Assembly: GCA_023846275.1 (NCBI GenBank) | Contig: CM043871.1 | Coordinates: forward strand, 28,054,569-28,118,568 | DNA from: Vanilla planifolia | Lineage: Eukaryota; Streptophyta; Magnoliopsida; Asparagales; Orchidaceae | Length of the DNA stretch: 64,000 bases | Direction: 5' to 3' | Shown here: one piece after another, positions 13,380-24,499 of the stretch | How the letters are laid out: each line of letters opens with the position of its first letter | How positions within the stretch are numbered: the first letter of the stretch is position 1 | Translations under genes and position numbers: made by a program | The notes under the pieces: generated by a model | The model's input: the letters and a program-made list of their open reading frames with translations, nothing else | What the model was told of the DNA's origin: nothing | The model's database searches: none

Positions 13380-14200
13380 TTGTACCATATGATTCTCAAT
13401 CTCACAAAAATTTATCTTAAATTCTTCTTATAACTATTATGATCTAACTATTATATATGTGTGATATTCCTATTCTTCATATTATATACTAATAATTTTA
13501 TTTACAAAGCTAGTCTTTATATTATCACACTGTATGTTTTTGCTCATAGTACTATATAACACTCATTGACTAATTATTTTCAAGTATTCTCTTTACATCA
13601 TATTGTACATATTTATTGTAGTACTTATATGATCAATTCCCTATATCTTTTTGCTAGGCCATAACTAACGATGACCCTATACGTTATAATCTTATACATT
13701 GATTTTACTAATTTGATTAGTTTATTATACTATATGATCATTCTATGATATTTTTAATGCTTTTATATTGTAACCTACTTCATTCTATTAAGTAATCATA
13801 CAATAAAATATGCTTCTATCATAATGTATGATCCAATACTTTGTAAAATTCACACTAATGTATATTATCGTATTGATACTTTTGTCTTATCATACTTGTA
13901 TGATTAGATGTTAGATTCTACATACTATTTTGTTTATAATGGTATAATCATATTTTTATGATAGTCATTCAATATTATTCTCTCACTTGATCAAATTTTA
14001 TGACTAAATACTGCAATATTTTATGATATAATTATCCATGTTTTTACCCTATAAGACTCATCTCATGCCTTAAGATGATGTGTTATTCAAAACTTTATCA
14101 TACTAATATAATGAACAATTTCAAATAGTGAACTAAGGTTATTTGATTATCTCTTCTATTATATTATACAATACTCACAATCATATTGTATGATACCTTA
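13380..14200. repeat. Cluster of TCATAC/TATGAT dyad motifs
   Basis: Short dyads of the type TCATACTATATGATC or TCATATTGTATGAT recur irregularly (for example near 13388, 13628, 13730, 13824, 13895 and 14180). Spacing varies from about 45 to 100 bp, so no fixed unit can be set. Similar motifs occur in the 8.2-kb array and at 17.2-17.5 kb, suggesting a decayed satellite-like family. Confidence 0.35.
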
Positions 14201-17200
14201 TAAAAATTTATAATTTTATAAAAACTTTAAGAAAAAATGTTATAAAAATAGAAATTATAAATGACAAAAAATAAATTTTTATTTACTAAAATTCATGATG
14301 TTACATTAGTATCAAAAATTACTTTAAAACAAAAGCCACATAACTGAATAATGATTGATAAGTTATACATTAAACCATGTACGAATGGGGCCTTAGTAAT
14401 AGATGTAGTGTTGACGGCTCACATGGGTTCTTTGTTAGATTGAAGGATCAATCTCCTCAAGAAGAAATAAATTTGACACAAGAGGACTTGTAAAGGCTGG
14501 CACCATAACTGATTAAAGACTGCCTAAATTTTAACTCTACAAAGAAGAGTTCTTGGCTAAGTGGAGTTGATGTAAGACTACCATTAGAAAAAGCATTTAC
14601 CAATAAATGATATTACAAGCACAAGCTCATTATAAGGAATCAAACAAAAACCTAATAAGCAAAAGCTCATGTAGATAAGTGTCTCGTCTAATAGTAATCA
14701 ATATAAGCATACTACACATTAAATTATGCATTTGTTTGATAAACATTATTATGATAATACTTTTTTCGATCTTTATAAAAAAAAACTTCTATTAGTTTTG
14801 TGCAAGATTTGAGAACCACTAACCCTTTTTATTTTCTTTTCTTTTCAAAAGTTAAAAAACCATTTAGATATATATTATTCTATTGAAAAGGAAATAAAAA
14901 TGAAACTAGAAATGTTTTGAGTTAATATTTGATGAAGTTGCATGATTAATCTTTTATTGAATATTTCTTATAATTTTATTAACTATATGAATTACCTATG
15001 AACTTCTTAATTATTATGGAAAAGCATAGATTTTAAGATATAATAGAAATTGAAATGGGGAAAGCATACTAGTAATGAAAATGGTAAAGGAAATTCATGT
15101 GAAAATGGCTAACTGCAAATGATTATAGTTCATCCTACAAAAACAAATAGGCCATAAAAAGTGAAACCCCATAGAATAGAGGTAAGAGCTTAAGTGGGGT
15201 ATTTTTTTATTACAAATAATATGCCTAAGGGCATATATTAATAAGGGATGTAATCTATTAAGGGTATATTTTACATGCAAACAATGTGACAGTTTGGCCA
15301 AATGAATTGGTAATGACATAAATTAGATCATATGAAAGTTAAATGATAACAAGGAAAAGAATTGATCATAAAGGAACAATGAAGATGGTTCCAAAATAAA
15401 AATATTACATGGCTTGACATATGATATGTTCTTTTATTTTTATGCTTATTTATAATATTTTTAGTAATTAAATGTGCCAAATAACTTGCATAAGAAGGCT
15501 TGACACAAATCTATACTATCTTATTTAGCATACTTATATTATATACTACTTATTGAGCCTATAATGGTGGTTTACCTTTTTTTTTTTTTTTTTTTTGATA
15601 TTTTAAGAATTATAGATACACATCATAAGACTTTAGGAGTCGTGTGAGATTAGCTAGAACTTAACTTGGTTATTAATTTGGTATTACATTAGTGAGGTTG
15701 ACATTTTATTTAGTGTTTCATTGTGAAAGTATTTAAAAGTATTTCAAGATTTGTTTAATATTTTTTGACATGCTATGATTTAAAGAACTATCTATTAATT
15801 CATGTTGATTTAAAGTTCTTCTAGAGAGAAGCTCACCATCTAACTCAATGAGCTTATCACAATTAAAATGCTTTAATTTTTGTATTTTACAAGGTTGGTT
15901 TTTTTGTTTATTCTTGGAGTTAAACTTGAACTTAACCAATCCATAATAAATAAACATAATAAAGGACTATACATAAATAATCAACATGTGACCTTAGACA
16001 AGGATCTGGTGATATGGTAAATCAAGGATCCATCTAATTTCAATACGATGCATATAAGTAACCCATAATTAAACTAGTATGTAACAAAAAATGTAAACAA
16101 AAGATCTTAAGCATGTTGCTAAAAATATAATAAATGATATAATATATTATTAATATACACCTCTTGCTATAATTTTTAAAATCTTACAACAAAAATCTCA
16201 TATAGCACTCCATCCATTGAACCATATAATAAGTGGGATTCTTATCCTTAGTATCATAGTTTCCATCTCATGATGTAATTTATGTGTGATCTATAATATA
16301 AATACTAATAAGACTTTAAAGAGCTTAGTAAATAAATCAATTAAAATAACAAAATATAAAACATGATATAATAAGATAAACCAATTTTTTAAATAACAAA
16401 ATGAAAATCAGTAACCCCATGAGTAACAAAAACCATATATAAATTTTCTTTAATGTTAATTAATGTTTTTTTAATTATCCAAGTTTCATATTTCTTTAGT
16501 CCTAGTTTCTCCTTTTAACCATTGTCATTAGGATCGTAAAACTAATATCTATGTTACCACTACTAGTAGGTATGATAAGTTAACCTTCATCTAAATAAGG
16601 GTATCCTTATCTTAGCCACTTTATATAGATTACTAATAGCTTTATAAGTATAAGGGAATCATCACCTTATCAAATGAGATCATAATACCAAAAAAGGTAT
16701 CCTTATCCTATCAAACGATAAGGATAATGTCTTTGGGAAATATCAATTATTATTTTTCGAGTCATCATTTTAAAAGAAGTTTGCAATTAATATTATTTAT
16801 TAATATAATAAGTTAACTCTTTCCTCATTATATATAACTATATTCTATTTATATAAACATATTCATATGAGAACATTCCTATATAAATCAAGTAAAAACA
16901 TAGAATTGAAATGTCATCGCATGTAAATAAAATCCCTTTTAATTTCATGTAATCATGTCATATAAAGGTACCAAAATAATTTCACAAAAAAATCATGCAT
17001 GTAACCATTTTAAAACATTATTTTATTATTATATCTACATCATAGTTATCAAATTTATCTACTTTAATTTAAGATGAAAATTTATTATCCAATCTCTTTC
17101 TCCTTAATATTTATTATAATATCATGCATGTGTATGAGTTATTACATGATTTCTTATAATAAGAATATCTAACAGTCTTCTAGAATTACACAACTTAAAC

Positions 17201-18965
17201 ATCCTCTTTAATTTTTATTATCCTTAAAACATCATATTGTATGAATCATATAATCATATCATACAATCAACACATTTCCTTAGTATTAGACTTTCTAATC
17301 TATATTAAATTATACTATACAATATGATCAAACATAACATATAGTATGATTCGTACGACTTCTTCCTATCATACTATATGACCTGACCTATAGTATATTA
17401 AGATCAACACTTTTATTCTACTCTTATTGACTTATAATTCATTATATAGTACATTGAGTTGATTATAAAAACCTTGAAAGTGGTGATTACAAAATCATGT
17501 TATTGATTAGTAATGAATACTTGAATTGTTTATAAAAAGATCATATTAATGTAATGAATGTTGAAAAAGAGAAAGGCACAAAAACATTAGAATGAAATGA
17601 AGAAGATCTCTACTCATGAATGGTTTGACTCAACTTTCATATCTTAGAGCCAAGTAGGTTTAGACCTTAGGGTGTAGCTAAACAATTTAAAGGCCTTCAT
17701 TTACATCATGAATATGGTTAGTAATGTCAAACCTTTCCTTTAGGCTTAAGTGACACATTAGGATTAGATTCTATTTTATCACATTCATCATCTAACTAAA
17801 TCATAATTCTTTTATTATTAAAGTTCTTAAAAATTGCATTTGTTTATTGATAATATCATTTTTAAGCTATTATTAAGTCAATTCAAATCTTAAGATAATA
17901 AATAGTTTAAAACAAGTTGTATTCTTCATCATCTAATGATTATATGATAAGATGCATAATATCATACTTGTTTATCTGTATTTAAGGTTTGAGATTGTCA
18001 TGCCATCATATAGGTATGATGGATTCATCATATATATATGATTGTCATCTAAATTTAGTATTAAAAGTACAAACTAAATCATACAAAGTATTAGTTGTGT
18101 ATAGGAGAGTTAAGTTTTTATTAGTATTGTAGAATTTGAAGCTTCCTTTGCACAAGTACACAAGTTATTTCCTCTTAAACTTTATTATATGTATAGGAGT
18201 AGTGGTGATTATACATGTACCATTAATGTATTTTATTATTACAATCATATTATCAAATTATAGTTTGGTCATATGTATAATAATCTTTATATGATCACCT
18301 AGCTGGACTCTTTGCGCTTTGAATGACTAAATTATATAATATAAAGTAAAGTATTAATATGTATGCTCCACTCCTTAACATGGATAACTAAAATTTCTTA
18401 AGTAATAAATACATTTCAAGTGTCGTATAAATATAATATCCATATCATATGAGTACAATCATTTATTTGTTAAGAATAAATATCATACGTCTAAATTAAT
18501 GTATGACAATGATCTTAATATTGCACTTGTGTGTTATGTTCAAAACTAATTATTTAGATATCTAAAAATTATAAATCTAACACCTTATATTTCTCATGAA
18601 TAAAGCTTTTCAAAGGCATGCATAATTAATACTTTTCACTTCATTTAAAATTGTGACATATCTCAACAACCCTAACCCGAGAGTCGCTTCACTCCCTTCA
18701 GAGAAGGTTGAACAAGGAAAGGAGCTAAGGTAGGTTTTGAAGAGGAGATTGAAAGATTATGCTAATTAATAATTTATAAACAAACATCATATTTCAAAAA
18801 TTAACTTTATTATATTAATATATATACATATATTATAATCACATTAACTTTATCCCATAACTTATATTGCATAATAAACTTTTGAGATATTATAATCTTT
18901 TATAATAAAACGTGTCCCTAAATTTAAAATAGTTTTAGGTACCAATTAATCATGTTTGTTTCTAT
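14201..18965. other. AT-rich non-coding stretch
   Basis: No gene recognised. A slightly GC-richer patch at 14380-14600 and another at 18660-18740 may be degraded host or element sequence, but neither gives a recognisable protein. A second cluster of TCATAC/TATGAT dyads lies at 17230-17470. A poly-T run lies at 15579-15597. Confidence 0.45.
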
Positions 18966-18969
18966 TTTC

Positions 18970-20060
18970 TAAGTAATTTTTCTTTTTATTTATCCTTATC
19001 ATAAGACTTTAATTATGAGAATAACTTCATTTTTCAATGTTTTTTATCTTCTATCCAAAATCTGTAATAATACTTTGAGATAAGTCAAATAAGGTTGAAT
19101 TTTAATACCATGAGTTTTAACTAACAATATGTGAAGGATCTCATATGTATTTTCTTAAAGATAAAATACAAAATATATTATAGATCTCAATAATTGTGGT
19201 GATAATGGTATCCTATAAGCCACTTATATGATTTTTTCCAAATTTTGAAATGACCCAATAAAATTAGGTTTTAATTTTTTTTTAGTTTTCCAAATCTTAG
19301 AATACTACATGTTTACCCTCTTAAAATTCCACAAGTATACGTTTTGCATCAAAATACTTTTTTTATCTCTCTTGAGCTATTTTTAATTTATCTTGAATAA
19401 TTCTTATAATTTTATGAGTTCTTTTACAAGTTTAGGATCAATATAACACTTTCCTTTCATTCATTCCAACATAGGTTAATTGTTACTTTCTTTCATATAC
19501 AACTTTATAAGGTGTCGTTCTAATATTAGATTGATAAGTATCATTGTATATGAACTCAACAAATGGTAGGTAATTGTCTCAATTACCTCCAAATTCTAAA
19601 ATAAAAAATGTCAACAAAGTTTTTAAAATTTTAATTATGCTTCATATTAATTTATCTATTTGTGTATATAAAATTTTAAATTTATACCACATGTTTGATA
19701 TAAAATTTTTCAAAAATGTTATATAAATTTAATATCTTTATATAAAATAATTATTTTTTTTATTTCATACAATTTAATAATCTAAATTATATAAATTTGA
19801 GACAACCACTTTACTAATTGTGTGATTTTAATGGCTAAAAATTGAGTTGGCTTGGTTAGTACATCCATAATCATCCACAATCAACTATCCATAATCATTC
19901 TTAGAAATCAATCACGACATTGCTAAGGGTAATGTTGATACTCCATTCAATATTTTTTTTTAAATAGTTTCATTTGAAAGCTCTTTTTGCATCAAATATT
20001 GATAAGAAAAATTATCACCAAATCATTTTTCTATTTTTTTTAAAAAACTTCTTATAAAAT
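18970..20060 (-). mobile_element. Ty3/gypsy integrase fossil, minus strand
   Basis: The minus-strand translation follows the C-terminal half of gypsy integrase. LTKPTQFLAIKIT (about 19840) matches the conserved LTKSAHF region. Then come the YLP.VEFAYN-like and APYE.LYGR-like segments, a LK.AQ.R.K.Y-like segment, and the tail RNLIGSFQ.LEKI..VAYR, Y.CDPSHIV and QILDRR. No LTR, RT or gag is recognised next to it. It is heavily broken and old. Confidence 0.7.
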
Positions 20061-20579
20061 AATATTTTTAACTATAATAATCTTAACAAACCAAACTTGC
20101 AAAAGTGTTGACAAGATGATCTTGTTATTGCAAAAGTTAATAAAATGTCAGAATGGAAAATAAAATATTTGCAATAGAGTCTAATCGAAGGGATTTTGCA
20201 TTGATCATGACATATGTCTTTGTTATGAGTCTTGCTTTATTTGTGTTAACGTATCGTTGTGTAAAGTATTAACAAACTTTTAATAAATAATAAAATTTTT
20301 GTGTTTTGATATGTACAATATCAATGAAAAATATTAAGATTTCTCAATGAGATAAAGATTAAAGAAATTTTAAATTATTGTTCATGTATAAAATTGTGTT
20401 TTTGTCGAACATATGTAAAGCATCAACGAGCCCAACATTGCCAGCAATAAGTGCCAATCAGAATAGCTGGTCAAGATAATATTTAAAATTATTTATTTTA
20501 TTTTATATGATAATATTAAAATAATGAATTTGAATATTTTAAATTTCTTTGAATAGTTGACTATAAATAAATCATGACA
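20061..20579. other. AT-rich spacer
   Basis: Nothing recognised. Confidence 0.45.
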
Positions 20580-21430
20580 TTGAACTCTATGAATGCAGCT
20601 TACTCGATCCAAGTCCGGAATAGAATATTCCACACAAGGGACAAGGAAAATACAACTGGAACAAATACAATATAAACTTCAAAAACTTCCATTGTAAACA
20701 CTTGCATAACTCGGGAACTCTGAGACTGGAAACAAATCATGACAAAACTGCACCCAAAACAGTGCGGGAAAGAACTTCAAAAGCCATGATTCAAAGAATG
20801 GCTTGTTGGGTTTGAATGTCATATCACGAAGACTTGGGGCAAAGAACAACAGGGAAGAAGAAAACTAGATTTGAAGTTTGATGCTTGATCAGACTGATCG
20901 CTAATAATGAACAAATGATCAAAGTTCATTTCCTGATTGATAAAAACTAGGAAAAATACAAAAAAAGAATTGAAAGTTACTGTTAAGATATAATAATAAA
21001 TTGCCTCCAATTTGTTTAAACTCAAAACTGTTGCATATTGACAGAAGCTTCAATGAATCCATGCGATGCCAAAATGCATGACATGGGAAAGCTGATCGAA
21101 TCAACGTAGAAGGTCGACACAGGCATATTTGAACCAATCTACTTGTTCCATTAGTATCAAGCTTTTAACAATATGTAATTCAAACAATAGCCCAGAAGAG
21201 TTCTTTTTTTTCTTTTTTTTTTTTTTTTGTAAAATCAATATTTATTGAAAGGAGTAGTTTTAAAAAAGGAAGAATATTAATATAACATAGCAAAATGACA
21301 TTTAAAATTTGATTTTAATGATAAAAACTTTTACAAGTAACAAATAGTGGAGCTTAATGGTGCATACAAAGACAAGTAAAATTCGTGGTGCCTTGGTCTA
21401 TTACAGCCACTCATTTCATCAACGAAGGTA
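20580..21430 (-). other. Possible 3' untranslated region of an unidentified minus-strand gene
   Basis: This stretch is less AT-rich than its surroundings, has no frame with a recognisable domain, and lies directly downstream (minus sense) of a possible terminal exon. A poly-T run on the plus strand (about 21204-21228) interrupts it and could be a processed-transcript tail or plain low complexity. This is inference from composition only. Confidence 0.25.
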
Positions 21431-21525
21431 TCAGCCACCAATCATCTTAGTAGTCAATCCAATCGTTGGTTTGTATTTAGCTGCTGTTGGAATGAATTCC
21501 AGTGCCAAAACATGAACTCGATAAA
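21431..21525 (-). CDS. Possible orphan terminal exon, unknown protein
   Basis: On the minus strand a strong acceptor (T-rich tract ending TTCATCAG, intron side 21526 upward) precedes a frame reading YRVHVLALEFIPTAAK, then YKPTIGLTTKMIGG, and a TGA at 21433-21431. The composition is protein-like and unlike the AT-rich noise around it. I do not recognise the family, and no partner exon is visible in the next 2 kb, so it may be the remnant of a gene whose other exons are lost or lie beyond intervening insertions. Confidence 0.35.
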
Positions 21526-21529
21526 CTGA

Positions 21530-22439
21530 TGAAGAAAAAAAATAATTTCTTTTTTTTTTTTTTTTTTGTTCTTTCAGAAGAGTAGCCATTAATAATATTT
21601 TAAAAAACTTTGATATGTTTATAATTTAAAGAACAATTATTTCTGATTACCCACACATATTTTTTTATTATCAAAAAATAAATAAAATCATATTTGTCAA
21701 AAAAAAAAAAGATAATCAAACTTCAAATTGATTAGAATTCAAGACATCTATAAATCTCAACATTGTGCTAAAACTTAAAGACTCAACAAATAGCTCATTA
21801 AGATTTTGTTGCCAATAGTCTCTTAAAATTACTTCCAACTATCAATATTAAACAAGTAAAAAAAATGCATAAACTTATTTTGGGAAAAAACTTAGTGATT
21901 ATAACAACTTGGTTGTCCATTTTGCTTGTTTTTTGTACTCTAATTTTTTTAATAGAATAAATAAAATAATTGTGTACATCAATAAATTTGATCCTATTAT
22001 TATATACTTAATCATTTGTCAAATAGATGATACTTAAGTTATTATCATATATGATTGTTTATTTTTAAATAGAATTGAGATTACTGATTAAACTTTTTAA
22101 TCAAATATTTTCTTTAACAACTTCTATTAATAATATATACTTATCTTCTATAATAGATAAAATAATTAAAAATTACATAATAATGTTTCACCTTACAATT
22201 GAACCACCAATTATAAACATATACCTTCTAAATGATTTTCTAACATCTAAATCAACATCATGATCTAAATTTATAATCTAAATTGAAATATTCTACGAGC
22301 AGTTAATTAAAATCATTTACATCATAAATTTGATAAATTTGTTTGTTGTATCTAAGAGTTTGATTTAATCTTCATTCAATTATAAAATCAAATCGTAATT
22401 AGCAATCACTTTCTTTTACAGTATAATTTTATTTTGTAA
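21530..22439. other. AT-rich spacer
   Basis: Poly-T runs lie at about 21549-21567. The frame at 22075-22263 is AT-driven with no motif. Nothing else is recognised. Confidence 0.45.
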
Positions 22440-23260
22440 AAGGCTCATTTTTATTTTATTAATTTTTGCAGGTGAATAAAATGCTTCTATTATCTTCTCA
22501 TTTTCTAAGTTATTTTTTCTTGTTTCATCTTGGTTTATAATTGCTATAAAACCGCAATTTGTGCCTTTCTCTATCTGATAATTTCAACTTGAGTTTTCTA
22601 AATTTTATGAACCCCTCTATTTGGTTTGCATAGTAGCCAAGAGTGACTTTGCTTACAATGTCCAACATAGTATCTAGAAAAATTATTATGGAATTTTTTT
22701 TGCTAAAAATCTTCATTGTCATCTTGTTTTTTAGAAATTATAATTCTAAAAGGTTGTTCAATTTGGCTAATCTACCTCAACACAGACTCTTATAACATGA
22801 GATCGAGAAAAGTTCACAATAGTTGCATCAATTTTCAATCCAATAAAAGTTGTCATTGAGGACAAAGTTGATTTATTAAAAATGTAAATCATTATGTACA
22901 CCAAAGAAATCAAAACAAAGGCCAAAGATGGTTTTGTATTTAATTAAAATTCAAGCATCTATTTTAAAATCCTTATTTGAAAACTAATAATAGATCATAC
23001 ATAGTGGAATGAACATCTTACGTAATCCTCTTCTTAATAAAAATGAATTAAGGTATGTCAATACCTACTTGATTAATTGAGTGTAAGGAATCTTATTCAG
23101 ATGACCATATAAAAATTTGCCAATTAACATAAATTTGAAGGTAGATGCTATTTAATGAGTCTCGTCTTCATCAAAGATGATCATCAAGTCTGCTTTGTTT
23201 GAAGAAACTGGTTTAATTTTAATGGGTGAACAATTTAGCAAAGAAACCCCACTCGAGTTT
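22440..23260 (-). mobile_element. LINE ORF1-like DUF4283 remnant
   Basis: The minus-strand translation shows DUF4283 landmarks: FKFMLIGKFLYGHLNKIPY (about 23110-23160), a segment matching the middle of the domain, and IDATIVNFSRSHVIRVCVEVD (about 22770-22840), the typical AT..TRP...RVCVEVDL block. An open frame continues at 22525-22722. In plants this domain is common in ORF1 of L1-type LINEs, usually followed by a CCHC knuckle, which I do not see here. Several in-frame stops and at least two frame changes show it is dead. No reverse transcriptase or poly-A tail was found nearby. It could instead be a domesticated or host DUF4283 pseudogene. Confidence 0.55.
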
Positions 23261-23275
23261 GTCATTGTTGACTAA

Positions 23276-23308
23276 CCCCCAAAGCCCAAAGCCCAAAGCC
23301 CAAAGCCC
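23276..23308. repeat. AAAGCCC short tandem repeat
   Basis: About four copies of the 7-bp unit AAAGCCC. It has telomere-like length but a different sequence from the plant telomeric TTTAGGG. Confidence 0.8.
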
Positions 23309-23309
23309 T

Positions 23310-24494
23310 TAAGACCAAAATAAAAAAAAACCAAGGCTAAAGTGATTATCATTATAAAGTTCTTCTTACTAACTATCCGTTGTATCGTCATTCCATCGAC
23401 AAGCCATCCCATCGTTTAGTTGTCCCATCATCTCATCGTTCCTTCATTTTAGTCTCTTTACTTTCTTGAACGGCTAAAGTTTCTAAAAACTCTACATATA
23501 ATAATATATTAATTGCTTTTAACAATATATTTGAAAAAATTAAGATTTAAAAGTAATAATTGGGAAAGCATAAATAAATTAAACTAATTTAAGATATCAA
23601 ATAAAAACATTAAGCTTGCTTAAATACAATCTAAATGACGAAGACATATATACATAAACGTGTGTGAATATTACAAATAACTTTTGTTCAAACAATAATA
23701 ATTACAGACTAAACTCCCTAAAATTTCTTGAGACTATACAACATCACTCAATTATAAATTTATGTTTTATCTTTTTTAAATTTCCCCATCGTGTGTTTTA
23801 TATACTCACGAGTTAGTTAGTCAATCACTTAAAAGGCATATATAATCTCTCTTTGATATTATTAGATATTAATAATCTTTTTTTATTTATCTTAATTATA
23901 ATATAAAATTTAATTACTAAATAAAGAAAACAAAAAAATATAAAATATTATTATCATCAAAATTATACTTGATTTTTTAGATTCACGAGATTCAACAAAA
24001 TAAACTAATTAGTTTTGTCCTAAAAAAACACATCCATTGTAATACCAAAAACATTATTATAATGACAAAGTAAATTAACTTAAATATTTTTAATAATAAA
24101 TTCTTGAACTCGTATCCTTTTATATTAATTAAAAATAATAACTTTTAAACTTATTTTTTATTAATTTATTCAATAAACAGAAAGTCTTTTTGTAACATCT
24201 CACTCGTTAATATATATTTTACTATTTAGGTAAACTAAATAGTGAGGAGTTGGTATATTTGAGTTAGGAATGCATATCCCTATCTTTTCGTTTTTGTTGT
24301 AGGTAAAGTGGATTAGTTGGTTGCAGCTAAGGCATGGACGGCGAAACCTTGCACCTCTCAAATGATCGTGCCATCTTGGCTAACCTTCCCAACTGAGTCC
24401 CACCCATTAGGTCCAAGCACCAACATCATCATTGGCACAACATAAAGGGTCACACAAATATCATGCAAGTAAATATAAATTTATACCTATAGAA
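23310..24494. other. AT-rich spacer
   Basis: No gene. A run of CATCCCATCGTT-like motifs lies at 23380-23450. The right end is the flank of the solo LTR. Confidence 0.45.
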
Positions 24495-24499
24495 GATAT

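Noticed and set aside
23276-23308. Interstitial telomere repeat
   Set aside because: The unit AAAGCCC differs from plant TTTAGGG (CCCTAAA) in order and composition.
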